A stretch of DNA of 18,757 nt. Origin: DATARH01 sp035604035. GTDB taxonomy: Bacteria; Pseudomonadota; Alphaproteobacteria; ATCC43930; CGMCC-115725. The translations under genes and the position numbers were made by a program. Positions 6,786 to 14,090 of this stretch are shown one piece after another; the first letter of the stretch is position 1; every line of letters starts with the position of its first letter. The stretch lies in contig DATNJF010000020.1 of the NCBI GenBank assembly GCA_035604035.1, positions 1 through 18,757 of the forward strand, read 5' to 3'. The notes under the pieces were generated by a model. The model saw only the letters and a list, made by a program, of their open reading frames with translations. It was not told the DNA's origin and did not search any database.

Positions 6786-7121
6786 TCAGTCGAACCATTT
6801 GCGATGCTTATCGACAGATTCCCAGCCGCTGGCGATGGCATGGCGAGCAGCCATGGCGTTGGCCTTCATCCCGAAGAACAGGCTCGCCGCGATACCGATC
6901 ACCGTCATCCAAGTGTCGAGGCTTTCGGCGCTGTCGGTCGCGATCCACCCGACGACAAACGCGCTGACATCGAACACCAGCATCGCCGATCCCCAAACGA
7001 TGAGCCCTCGCCTGAATAGGGGTAGCCCGAGAAAGGTCGCGCCAAAAAAGCAGGACCAACTCCAGCCCTCCGGCAAAATCTTCACCCGGCCGGTGCCTGG
7101 ATGCTGCAGGGAAATGCTCAT
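6786..7121 (-). CDS. Small membrane protein, DUF2628-like
   Basis: A 111-aa protein with a short polar start, the segment ILPEGWSWSCFFGATFLGLP, two or three hydrophobic stretches (FLGLPLFRRGLIVWGSAMLVF-type, then a segment around MTVIGIAASLFFGMKAN), and a basic tail MAARHAIASGWE. The layout (an aromatic WSWxxFFG before the first membrane segment and a Asn/Arg-rich end after the last) resembles DUF2628 inner-membrane proteins, whose function is unknown. The Shine-Dalgarno is weak (AAGG about 9 nt before the ATG). It lies 78 bp upstream of the crotonase gene on the same strand and divergent from the deacylase gene, so it may be the first gene of the minus-strand transcript. The family call is from pattern memory only. 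Confidence 0.65.
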   Translation of the reverse strand: MSISLQHPGTGRVKILPEGWSWSCFFGATFLGLPLFRRGLIVWGSAMLVFDVSAFVVGWIATDSAESLDTWMTVIGIAASLFFGMKANAMAARHAIASGWESVDKHRKWFD

Positions 7122-7214
7122 TGCGCGCCTTACCGATGCCCGAGACGCTGATACCCAATCACGCCTAAGATTCCACTAAGCGCCCAGAAGGGCCCCGTAT
7201 TGCGCCTGCGTCGG

Positions 7215-7244
7215 TTGACAGTCGCGGAGCGCTGCCCCGATCCT
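7215..7244 (+). promoter_or_regulatory. Possible sigma-70-type promoter for the deacylase-flavoprotein pair
   Basis: A perfect TTGACA stands at 7215-7220. At 17-18 nt spacing the -10 candidate (gatcct, 7239-7244) matches TATAAT at only three positions. It is in the 152-bp divergent gap and would give a short leader before the ATG at 7274. Weak evidence. Confidence 0.3.
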
Positions 7245-7273
7245 GGACGCCGGCAACTGAAGGAGACGCGGCG

Positions 7274-8992
7274 ATGGCGCTCGACCTGCTGATCAAGAAC
7301 GCCACGGTGATCGACGGCTCGGGGCTGCCGCGCTACCGCGCCGATGTCGGGGTCAAGGGTGGGCGGATCGTCGAGATCGGCCGCATCCGCCAGCCAGCGG
7401 AGCGGGTCATCGACGCCGAAGGGATGATCGTCAGCCCCGGCTTTATCGACGGCCACACCCACATGGACGCGCAGGTTGCGTGGGACCCGCTCGGCAGCTG
7501 CTCGTGCTGGCACGGCGTGACCAGCGTCGTCATGGGCAATTGCGGGTTCGCGCTGGCGCCGTGCAAGCCGCAGGACCGCGAATGGTTCGCCCGCTGCCTG
7601 ACCGCGGTCGAGGACATCCCGACCGAGGCGATGATGGAGGGGATCGACTGGACCTGGGAGACCTTCCCCGAATACCTCGCCAATGTGGAGCGCCTGCCCA
7701 AGGGCCTCAATTACGGCATGTATATCGGGCATTCGGCGCTGCGCATGTACGCGATGGGCAAGCGCGGGCTGGAAGAGAAGGCGAGCGAGGACGATCTGCG
7801 CGCGATGGAGCATGCGGTCGCCGAGGCGCTGAAGGCCGGCGCGCTCGGCTTCTCGACCTCGCGGGCGACGACGCATGTGACCCCCGACGACACGCCGGTC
7901 GCCAGCCGCATCGCCGAATGGAGCGAGATCGAGCGGTTGGTCGGCGCGATGGGCAAGCTCGATGCCGGCATCTTCCAGATCGGCCCCGACATCTCGGGCG
8001 GCGAGGCGCAGAAGGCCTGCCTCGAACAGCTGCGCAAGATCGCCATCGACACCGGCCGCCCGATCATGTTCGGCATGCTCGCGACCAAGCAGGGCATCGA
8101 CCCCAACCCATGGGATTTCCAGACCCGGTTTATGGACGAGACCGTGGCCTTGGGCGGCCGTATGTATGGCCAGGCGACGACGCGCTCGATCAACGCGGTG
8201 TTCTCGCTGAAATCCTATCTGCCGTTCGACGTGCTGCCGGCATGGAAGGAGGTTCGGGCGCTGCCTTTGGCTGAGCGGAAGGCGCGGCTGCGCGACCCCG
8301 AAGTGCGCGCTCGCCTCATCGCCGCGGAAGCGACGATGAAGCCGCGCGAGCGCACCTTGCAAGGCGGCGGCGCGGCCACCACCGACCCGCGCAAGCCCAA
8401 TTACGACAACCTTTTCCCGATGCTGAGCGTCGACTGGGACGACCCCAGCGTCGGCGAGCTGTCGCGCCGCCAGAACAAGCACCCGGTCGAAGTGATCCTC
8501 GATCTCGCGCTCGAGAATGACAACCGCATGTTCGTCCAGCCGATCGTCAACGAGCAGCCCGCTGATGTGTTGAACCTGTTGAAGCATCCGCGCACCCTGG
8601 CGACCTTCTCCGATTCCGGCGCGCATGTTTGCCAGGAGATGGGCTCATCGCTGCAGACGCATCTGCTGTCGTACTGGGTGCGCAACAAGCAGCAATTCAC
8701 CCTCGAAGAAGCGGTGCGGATGCTGACGTTCGACAACGCCTCGGCCTGGGAGCTGCCGGATCGGGGGTTGATCCGCACCGGCTACGCCGCCGACCTCGTG
8801 GTGTTCGACGAAGACCAGGTGAAACCGCAGCTCCCGACGGTCGAGACCGACCTCCCCGGCGGCGCGCGGCGGCTGGTGCAGAAGGCCGACGGCATCGCCG
8901 CGACCATCGTCAACGGCACGGTCGCGATCGAGAACGGCCAAGCGACCGGTAACTCCGGCGGCCAGGTGCTGAAGGGCCGGCTCGCGGCGTGA
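7274..8992 (+). CDS. N-acyl-D-amino-acid deacylase-type amidohydrolase (amidohydrolase-3)
   Basis: A 572-aa protein of the D-aminoacylase/amidohydrolase-3 family. The N-terminal beta-sandwich segment (LLIKNATVIDGSG) leads into the metal motif SPGFIDGHTHMD with His61 and His63. Next come WHGVTSVVMGNCGFALAPC with Cys90, the cysteine zinc ligand typical of D-aminoacylases, then YIGHSALR (His153) and TFSDSGAHVC with Asp447, the likely catalytic Asp. The C-terminal GYAADLVVFDEDQV closes the sandwich. The family hydrolyses N-acyl-D-amino acids or related amides; at 572 aa this member is longer than the roughly 480-500 aa enzymes that have been studied, so the exact substrate is uncertain. AAGGAG stands about 9 nt before the ATG. 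Its stop overlaps the start of the flavoprotein gene as GTGA. Confidence 0.9.
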   Translation: MALDLLIKNATVIDGSGLPRYRADVGVKGGRIVEIGRIRQPAERVIDAEGMIVSPGFIDGHTHMDAQVAWDPLGSCSCWHGVTSVVMGNCGFALAPCKPQDREWFARCLTAVEDIPTEAMMEGIDWTWETFPEYLANVERLPKGLNYGMYIGHSALRMYAMGKRGLEEKASEDDLRAMEHAVAEALKAGALGFSTSRATTHVTPDDTPVASRIAEWSEIERLVGAMGKLDAGIFQIGPDISGGEAQKACLEQLRKIAIDTGRPIMFGMLATKQGIDPNPWDFQTRFMDETVALGGRMYGQATTRSINAVFSLKSYLPFDVLPAWKEVRALPLAERKARLRDPEVRARLIAAEATMKPRERTLQGGGAATTDPRKPNYDNLFPMLSVDWDDPSVGELSRRQNKHPVEVILDLALENDNRMFVQPIVNEQPADVLNLLKHPRTLATFSDSGAHVCQEMGSSLQTHLLSYWVRNKQQFTLEEAVRMLTFDNASAWELPDRGLIRTGYAADLVVFDEDQVKPQLPTVETDLPGGARRLVQKADGIAATIVNGTVAIENGQATGNSGGQVLKGRLAA

Positions 8993-10389
8993 CCGACCCC
9001 GATGCCGGCGCCCGCGCGGCGCTGCGGCTGACCGGCCCCGACCCGGCAAACTGGGTGCCGGATCGCGAGGGGATCGACCACAACGTGGTGATCGTCGGCG
9101 GCGGGCAGACCGGCTGTGCCTTTGCCTTCGCGCTGCGCCGCGCCGGGATCGGCAAGGTCTCGGTGATCGACGCCGCGGTAGATGGAAGGGTGGCGGGAAT
9201 TTGGCAAACCACCGCGCGGATGAACGTGCTGCGCACGCCCAAGAGCCTGGCCGGCCCCGAACTCGGCATCGCCGCGTTCGGATTCCAGGCATGGTACGAG
9301 GCTCGCCATGGCGAGGCCGCCTATGCCGCGTTCGAGCGCGCTCCGCGCCAGGCCTGGATCGATTACCTGGCGTGGTACCGCGACTTCCTCGGCATCGCGG
9401 TGCGGTACGGCACCAGGCTCCAACGCATCGAGCCGGGGGAAGGATATTTCCGCCTGCATCTCATTAGCGGTGTCGAGACGGCGCGGAAGATCATCATCGC
9501 CACCGGGTTCGAAGGCAGCGGCGGTCTCGCCATCCCCGAGATGCTGCGCGACCTGCCGAAGTCGCTCTACGCCCACGCCGCCGAGGACATCGATTTCGCC
9601 GCGCTCGTCGGCAAGGAGGTCGCGGTGATCGGCGGCGCCGCCTCGGCCTTCGACACCGCCGCGGTCGCGCTCGAAGCGGGCGCCAAGTCGGTGCATCTGT
9701 TCGCCCGCCGGCCACAACTCGCCGCGACGCCGATCAATCGTGTCCGCGGCTATCCCGGCGCCTACGACAATTACTATTCGTTGCCCGACGCGGTGCGCTG
9801 GCAGCAGGCGATCCGTTATCGCCGCGCCGGCTCGACGGCGCCGCAAGACGCGATCGATCGGGTGCTGAAGTTCTCCAATTTCCACCTGCATCTGGCCGCG
9901 CCGTGGGTTTCGGCCCGAGAGGAAACCGGCCGCATCGCCGCCGAGGCCGCCGACGGCCAATACCGCTTCGACTTCGCCATCGCCGGCACCGGCTATGCAG
10001 CCGACCCGAATTTGCGGCCGGAGTTCGCCGATTTCGCCCGGCACATTTTGTTGTGGCGCGACCGCTATACCCCGCCGGCGGACGAGGAGGACCCGTTTCT
10101 CGGCGCCCACCCCTATCTCGGGCCGGGTAATGAATTCATGGAGCGCGAGCCCGGTGCGGCGCCCTATCTCAAGGACATCCACTGTTTCAACCCGGCCGGG
10201 TTCGTCAGCTTTGGCGTGCCGATCGGCGACGTGCCGAGCATGAAACGCGGCCACCCGACCGTCACCGCGCAGATCAGCCGCGACCTGTTCCTCGCCGATT
10301 TCGAGCACCATCAGCGTCGCATGACCGGCAATGTTCCGCCCGATTTCGGCCCGGAACTTTACGAAAAGGCGGTGTGGCGTAGCGGTTAA
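8989..10389 (+). CDS. FAD/NAD(P)-binding oxidoreductase (flavoprotein monooxygenase-like)
   Basis: A 466-aa two-dinucleotide-fold flavoprotein. The FAD-binding motif is VVIVGGGQTG (33-42). A second nucleotide-binding motif, VAVIGGAASAFDTA (211-224), should hold NAD(P)H; its middle glycine is Ala (GGAASA). ATGFEG (171-176) and FAIAGTGYAAD near residue 330 are the usual strand-turn motifs before and after it. The order is like that of flavin-containing and N-hydroxylating monooxygenases, but no substrate-specific motif was recognised. Translation probably starts at the GTG at 8989-8991, which overlaps the deacylase stop by 4 bp (GTGA). That implies translational coupling and equal amounts of both proteins. 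It is convergent with the class IV aminotransferase gene, with a palindromic repeat pair between them. It may oxidise the amine or amino acid released by the deacylase; this is inference. Confidence 0.82.
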   Translation: MTDPDAGARAALRLTGPDPANWVPDREGIDHNVVIVGGGQTGCAFAFALRRAGIGKVSVIDAAVDGRVAGIWQTTARMNVLRTPKSLAGPELGIAAFGFQAWYEARHGEAAYAAFERAPRQAWIDYLAWYRDFLGIAVRYGTRLQRIEPGEGYFRLHLISGVETARKIIIATGFEGSGGLAIPEMLRDLPKSLYAHAAEDIDFAALVGKEVAVIGGAASAFDTAAVALEAGAKSVHLFARRPQLAATPINRVRGYPGAYDNYYSLPDAVRWQQAIRYRRAGSTAPQDAIDRVLKFSNFHLHLAAPWVSAREETGRIAAEAADGQYRFDFAIAGTGYAADPNLRPEFADFARHILLWRDRYTPPADEEDPFLGAHPYLGPGNEFMEREPGAAPYLKDIHCFNPAGFVSFGVPIGDVPSMKRGHPTVTAQISRDLFLADFEHHQRRMTGNVPPDFGPELYEKAVWRSG

Positions 10390-10407
10390 CAGGCCCTCTC
10401 GATCGCT

Positions 10408-10478
10408 CCCCGGCGAACGCCGGGGTCCATCCATCCACCGTCCCGCACCCTGAAAAGTGGGTCCCGGCTTCCGCCGGG
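10408..10478. repeat. REP/BIME-like double hairpin, copy 2, between convergent genes
   Basis: CCCCGGC-gaac-GCCGGGG (10408-10425, perfect 7-bp stem) is followed by CTGAAAAGTGGG (10450-10461) and CCCGGC-ttcc-GCCGGG (10463-10478, perfect 6-bp stem). It shares the CTGAAAAGTGGG word and overall layout with 2111-2181. It occupies the 97-bp gap between two converging stop codons, where it could act as a two-way transcription terminator. No T-tract follows either stem. Confidence 0.75.
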
Positions 10479-10486
10479 AAGCGATG

Positions 10487-11428
10487 CTATGAAGCAAGAT
10501 GCCTCAAATACTGGGCGACAAAATCGCAATCGACGAAGCGCGCGTAGGCGTCGCTGATCCGCTTGGTCACCAGCCCGGGAAGCGGCGCCGGTAGCGTGCG
10601 CCCGCCAATGCTGCGCACCGGGCAGATGCAGAGGCTGGTCGAGGTCATGAAGATTTCGTCGGCGATCCCGGAATCGTAGAGGTCGAGATCGGTCTCGCGG
10701 CAGGGAATGCCGAGCTCGCCGCACAGCTCGATCACCGTCTCGCGGCTGATTCCCGGCAGCACGAACTCGTTGCGGGGCGTCAACACCTCGCCGTCGCGGA
10801 CGAGGAAGATGTTGCTGCCGATCCCCTCGGAGAGATGCCCGTTATGGTCGAGCAGCACCGACCAGGCGTCCGGGTCTTGAGCTTTCGCCTGAAGATCGGC
10901 CATTACGAGGTTGAGATAATTGTGAGTTTTGGCCCGGGGCGATAGCGCCTCGGGCGCGGTGCGGCGGATTGGCGGGACGATAATATCGATCCCGTCGCGA
11001 AACAGCCGCGCCCGTTTGGCGAGGGGCAGCGGGATGCATTCGACGATCACGGTCGGCCCGGTGTGATCCCAGCCCTCGTCGCCGACCGCGTCGACCCCGC
11101 GCGAGACGCGCTGCGCCAGCCAGAAATCGCTGTCGTCGGTGAGAAAATGCGCGTTGCGCGCCAGCACCTCCTCGCTGATCCCGACCATCTCTTGCGGCGA
11201 CAGGCCGGGGTCGATGCGGAGATATTTGAGCGAGCGGTAGAAGCGGCCGACATGCTCCTTCAGCTTGAACGGCCGGCCGTGAAAGGTGCGGGTCATATCG
11301 AACGCGGCGTCGCCGTATTTGAAGCCGCGGTCGCGAAACGGGATCACCACCTCGCGCTCGGGCACGATGCGCCCGTTGAAATAGGCGACGCGCTGATTGC
11401 TTTGCGGATTAGAGCGGGCTTCGCTCAT
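10487..11428 (-). CDS. Class IV PLP aminotransferase (D-amino-acid / branched-chain type)
   Basis: A 313-aa fold-type IV aminotransferase. The N-terminal domain has YFNGRIVPEREVVIPFRDRG and the FKYGDAAFDMTRTF stretch. The PLP lysine is Lys167 in SPRAKTHNYLN, and Glu201 in HLSEGIGSNIF contacts the pyridine nitrogen. GISRETVIELC and EIFMTSTSLCICPV are the usual phosphate-cup and C-terminal motifs. The family includes D-alanine aminotransferase, branched-chain aminotransferase, (R)-amine transaminases and aminodeoxychorismate lyase; the motifs visible do not separate them safely. Its ATG overlaps the upstream class III aminotransferase stop as ATGA (11425-11428), so the two are probably co-translated. 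A role with the neighbouring N-acyl-D-amino-acid deacylase is attractive but unproven. Confidence 0.88.
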   Translation of the reverse strand: MSEARSNPQSNQRVAYFNGRIVPEREVVIPFRDRGFKYGDAAFDMTRTFHGRPFKLKEHVGRFYRSLKYLRIDPGLSPQEMVGISEEVLARNAHFLTDDSDFWLAQRVSRGVDAVGDEGWDHTGPTVIVECIPLPLAKRARLFRDGIDIIVPPIRRTAPEALSPRAKTHNYLNLVMADLQAKAQDPDAWSVLLDHNGHLSEGIGSNIFLVRDGEVLTPRNEFVLPGISRETVIELCGELGIPCRETDLDLYDSGIADEIFMTSTSLCICPVRSIGGRTLPAPLPGLVTKRISDAYARFVDCDFVAQYLRHLAS

Positions 11429-12747
11429 TGGACGCCTCCGAAGAGCGGCGCACGGGTCTCGACAAATTCCTCGACCGCGCCGACCAGCTTGTCGGCGTCA
11501 TTGTCATCGAGCGCGATCGACAGCGCCATCATGCCGCGCTTGGCGAACCAAATGCCGCGCGCGGTCAGGTCGAAATAGAACAGCTCCAACAGTCCGGCAT
11601 GGCCTTTCGCCGCGTCGGCGGCGTTATGGATCGACCGACCGGTCATGTGCACGCCGATCATCGAGCCGATGCCGGTGAACTGCATCGCCAGCCCCTTGCG
11701 CTGGACGACCGCGTTGAGCCGCTCGCGCAATCCGTCGCCCCAATCGTTGAGCTTCTTCGCCGCCGCCGGCGTGTAGATTTCGGTCAGCCCGACATAGCCG
11801 GCGTTCATTGTCAGCACGTTGTTGTTGAAGGTGCCGGCGTGCTGGAAGCCGTTTTTGTTGCGCGGGTCGAACCATTCCATCAGATCGGTCCGCCCGCCGA
11901 ACGCGCCAAAGCTCATGCCGCCGCCGACATATTTGCCGAGCGTGGTCATGTCGGGGGTGATGCCGTGAACCTCCTGCAGCCCGCCGGGCGCGAGGCGCGA
12001 GGTCATCACCTCGTCGAAGATGAGGATCGCGCCGGTCTCGCTCGCCAGCGCGCGCAGATCGGCAAGGAAGTCGCGCGTCGCCGGGATGCAGCCGCTGCCG
12101 CCGAGCATCGGCTCGATGAGGATCGCCGCGAGGTCGGATTTGTGCGGCGCGACCAGCGCGCGCACGCCATCGATATCGTTGTAGTCGCCCATCAGATAGT
12201 CGAACGGTGCGTTGATCGGGCTGCCCTTGCCGCGGAAATAGAAAACGCCGCCGTGATAGCCGCCGTGGAACACCAGGATCTTGTTCTTGCCGGTGATGGC
12301 GCGCGCCGCCAGCACCGCCATCAAATTGGCCTCGGTGCCGGAATTGGTGAAGCGCACCAGCTCGATCGATGGGAAGCGGTCGCGGATCGCCCGGGCGAAC
12401 TTGGCCTCGGCCATGCCGTGCGCGCCGAAATTGATGCCGCCGTCGAGTGCTGCGTCGATCGCCTTGCGGATGACCGGGTGCGAGTGGCCGTAAAGCCCGG
12501 CGGTGAACTCGCTGAGGAAATCGGCGTATTCGTGGCCGTCGGCATCCCACAGATGCGCGCCCTCGCCCTTGACCATGGTCAGCGGGAACGGCTCGGCGTA
12601 GATCGCCGAGCGGGTGTTGCCGCCGGGCAGCGCGTCGCAGGCCTTCTCGTAAAGCGCCGCGCTCTTGGGGTTGCGGGCACGGTATTGCTCCTCGGCTTCG
12701 CGGAGCGCGGCGTCGATGTCGATATTGGCGGGACGTGGGTCGGGCAT
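11425..12747 (-). CDS. Class III PLP aminotransferase, glutamate-1-semialdehyde aminomutase-like
   Basis: A 440-aa fold-type I class III aminotransferase. Motifs in order: LPGGNTRSAIYAEPFPL (39-56), VRFTNSGTEANLMAVLAAR (131-149, phosphate-binding SGTEA), FHGGYHGG (160-167), ILIFDEVMTSR with Asp245, and TTLGKYVGGGMSFGAFGG with the PLP lysine at Lys272. The overall pattern is that of glutamate-1-semialdehyde 2,1-aminomutase. However, many soil proteobacteria carry several such paralogues acting as aminotransferases in catabolism, and the partner gene is not in haem synthesis, so hemL is not assigned. AAAGGAAG precedes the ATG at 12745-12747. The stop overlaps the class IV aminotransferase start (ATGA). 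A 222-bp upstream gap holds inverted repeats that could be operator sites. Confidence 0.88.
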   Translation of the reverse strand: MPDPRPANIDIDAALREAEEQYRARNPKSAALYEKACDALPGGNTRSAIYAEPFPLTMVKGEGAHLWDADGHEYADFLSEFTAGLYGHSHPVIRKAIDAALDGGINFGAHGMAEAKFARAIRDRFPSIELVRFTNSGTEANLMAVLAARAITGKNKILVFHGGYHGGVFYFRGKGSPINAPFDYLMGDYNDIDGVRALVAPHKSDLAAILIEPMLGGSGCIPATRDFLADLRALASETGAILIFDEVMTSRLAPGGLQEVHGITPDMTTLGKYVGGGMSFGAFGGRTDLMEWFDPRNKNGFQHAGTFNNNVLTMNAGYVGLTEIYTPAAAKKLNDWGDGLRERLNAVVQRKGLAMQFTGIGSMIGVHMTGRSIHNAADAAKGHAGLLELFYFDLTARGIWFAKRGMMALSIALDDNDADKLVGAVEEFVETRAPLFGGVQ

Positions 12748-12797
12748 CGGACTTCCTTTCGGCGTCCCTTTTACCAGACCGGCCCGAGCCGCGCCCA

Positions 12798-12832
12798 GAT
12801 TTGCTGCTAAAACAGCTAATCAACAGCAAATC
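12798..12832. promoter_or_regulatory. Candidate operator: 9-bp inverted repeat upstream of the aminotransferase pair
   Basis: GATTTGCTG (12798-12806) and CAGCAAATC (12824-12832) form a perfect 9-bp inverted repeat with 17 bp between the arms. It stands about 50-85 bp upstream of the minus-strand ATG at 12747. A third TTGCTG word is at 12858-12863, inside a further inverted repeat CGCCTG/CAGGCG (12849-12877). Position and symmetry suit a dimeric regulator. No regulator gene is adjacent. Confidence 0.4.
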
Positions 12833-12969
12833 CGCGCCAGGCCTGTTCCGCCTGTTTTTGCTGGAAATTATCAGGCGAACGGATGCCGCAGCGAAGCATG
12901 GCGGGGTGTGTAACACGTCTTTCTGGCGGTTTTAGGGCGGTGTCGCGCGGCCGGGACGACCGCTAGCCG

Positions 12970-13932
12970 CTACCCCGTATACGCGCGCCTGCCATGGTCG
13001 CGCAGCCAGAGGCGGACGAGGTGGCGGCGGCGGTCGGGGTCGGGCCAGTCCTCGTATTCGGTGCGGCTGTGGCCGAGGATGCGGTTGTCGACGAACTGGA
13101 TTTCGCCGGGCTGGAACTCGAAATCGATCGATAGTGACGGCTGCTCGAAGGTGTCGAGCATGGCGGCGAGGGCGGCGGCGCCTTCGTTGTCGACCGGCTC
13201 GCCTTTCAGCGCGTAGCCGGAATTGATCTGGTGGACGCTGAAGCGCGAGCGCAATTCCTCGCCCTCCTCGAACACCGGGGCGAAGAAGGTCTCGGACTCG
13301 CCGGGGAAGAATTCGCGCTGGCGGTCGAACCAGAACGGCCGGTAGAGCCGCTGTAGCAGCTCGCGGTGACGCGCCAGCAGCTCGTTGTAGACGCTGTGGA
13401 AGCTCAAGACGCGGCTCGTCCCACCCGATTTCGCGGTCTTGAGGCAGAGCAGGCCGACGATCTCGGGCGGCGTCGTGTTGTAGGCGTTGTCGATGTGGAA
13501 GCGGATTTCGATGTTGGTTTTGTCGGGGCGGATGCCGGAGCCGGGCAGCGCTTGAAGCCCGGTGTCGTGGACATCGTAGATCATCGTACCGTCGAGTTTT
13601 TGCGCCACCGGGCGCATGACCATTGAGGCGAGGAGCCAGTAGATTGTCTCGGCCTCTTGCTTCGACAATTCCTCGACCGGCAGCCGGTCGAGGACCGCGA
13701 AACGCACGCCCTCTTTGAGGATGCGCCTCACCTCTGCCATCGCCGCGTGGCAGTTGGTCATGTCGAAATCGGCAGGGGTGCGCAAGATCGTCGGCAGCGG
13801 GTGGGCGCGGATTTCGTCGACGACGCGGCGGATTTCGTCGAGGCAGGGCGCGTCGAGCACGACGCGGTAATCCTCGCTGCTTATGTCGGCGCGGTGCCAG
13901 GCGCTGGGGCCGGCGATGGGATGGTCGAGCAT
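12970..13932 (-). CDS. TauD/TfdA-like Fe(II)/2-oxoglutarate-dependent dioxygenase
   Basis: A 320-aa protein of the TauD/TfdA (double-stranded beta-helix) type. The iron facial triad is visible: His146 and Asp148 in RFHIDNAYN, and distal His288 in VDNRILGHSRTEYED. Arg307 in HLVRLWLRD fits the 2-oxoglutarate carboxylate-binding arginine, and VLSFHSVYNELL lies between, as in the family. Such enzymes hydroxylate small substrates such as taurine, phenoxy acids or gamma-butyrobetaine; the closeness of FHIDNAYNTTPP and LRDHGRR to any one group is not enough to name the substrate. ATG 13930-13932 is preferred because GAGGAGACC precedes it; a frame extending to 13989 has no such signal. It is separated by 222 bp from the class III aminotransferase downstream and by a palindromic repeat pair from ppc upstream, so it may be transcribed alone. 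Confidence 0.88.
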   Translation of the reverse strand: MLDHPIAGPSAWHRADISSEDYRVVLDAPCLDEIRRVVDEIRAHPLPTILRTPADFDMTNCHAAMAEVRRILKEGVRFAVLDRLPVEELSKQEAETIYWLLASMVMRPVAQKLDGTMIYDVHDTGLQALPGSGIRPDKTNIEIRFHIDNAYNTTPPEIVGLLCLKTAKSGGTSRVLSFHSVYNELLARHRELLQRLYRPFWFDRQREFFPGESETFFAPVFEEGEELRSRFSVHQINSGYALKGEPVDNEGAAALAAMLDTFEQPSLSIDFEFQPGEIQFVDNRILGHSRTEYEDWPDPDRRRHLVRLWLRDHGRRAYTG

Positions 13933-14006
13933 GGTCTCCTCGTGAGGCCGGACGAGCGCAATTATGGGCGCGGCCCCACAAGCGGGCAATACGGCCCGGC
14001 ATCACC

Positions 14007-14036
14007 GTAGGGTGGATAAGCAAAGCGTCATCCACC
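14007..14036 (+). repeat. GTAGGG-type palindromic repeat, copy A
   Basis: A 30-bp unit beginning GTAG with a perfect 7-bp stem GGTGGAT/ATCCACC around a 12-nt loop. It is the inverted partner of 14051-14080, 14 bp away. Units of this kind (GTAGGGTGGA...TCCACC) are, to my knowledge, widely dispersed in proteobacterial genomes. It lies in the 158-bp gap between the dioxygenase start and the ppc stop. Confidence 0.75.
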
Positions 14037-14050
14037 ATCCAACTGGGCTC

Positions 14051-14080
14051 GGCGGAAGGCGCTGTGCTTTTCCGCCCTAC
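14051..14080 (-). repeat. GTAGGG-type palindromic repeat, copy B (inverted)
   Basis: Read on the minus strand this begins GTAG and has a perfect 7-bp stem GGCGGAA/TTCCGCC. It matches copy A at 24 of 30 positions. Four of the six differences fall as two base-pair swaps in the stem, and two fall in the loop. It ends 10 bp past the ppc stop and may shape the 3' end of the ppc transcript. Confidence 0.75.
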
Positions 14081-14090
14081 ATCGCGGAAC

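Noticed and set aside
7130..8626. Long minus-strand frame of 498 codons opposite the deacylase gene
   Set aside because: It mirrors the deacylase codons, has no recognisable domain and no start signal; it is a shadow frame.
8782..10497. Minus-strand frame of 571 codons opposite the flavoprotein gene
   Set aside because: Composition typical of an antisense shadow; the plus strand has FAD- and NAD(P)-binding motifs and a coupled start.
12797..12815. Sigma-54-like word TGGCGCGGATTTGC on the minus strand upstream of the class III aminotransferase
   Set aside because: The GG to GC distance is 9 nt, not the required 10, so it should not work as an RpoN promoter.
11624..12916. Minus-strand frame of 430 codons overlapping the class III aminotransferase
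   Set aside because: Arg-rich shadow without motifs; the overlapping frame has the full set of PLP-enzyme motifs.
14007..14036. Sigma-54-like GG-N10-GC spacing on the minus strand (TGGATGACGCTTTGC) upstream of the dioxygenase gene
   Set aside because: It lies wholly inside palindromic repeat copy A, and the -24 part (TGGATG) is a poor match to TGGCAC, so the spacing is probably accidental.
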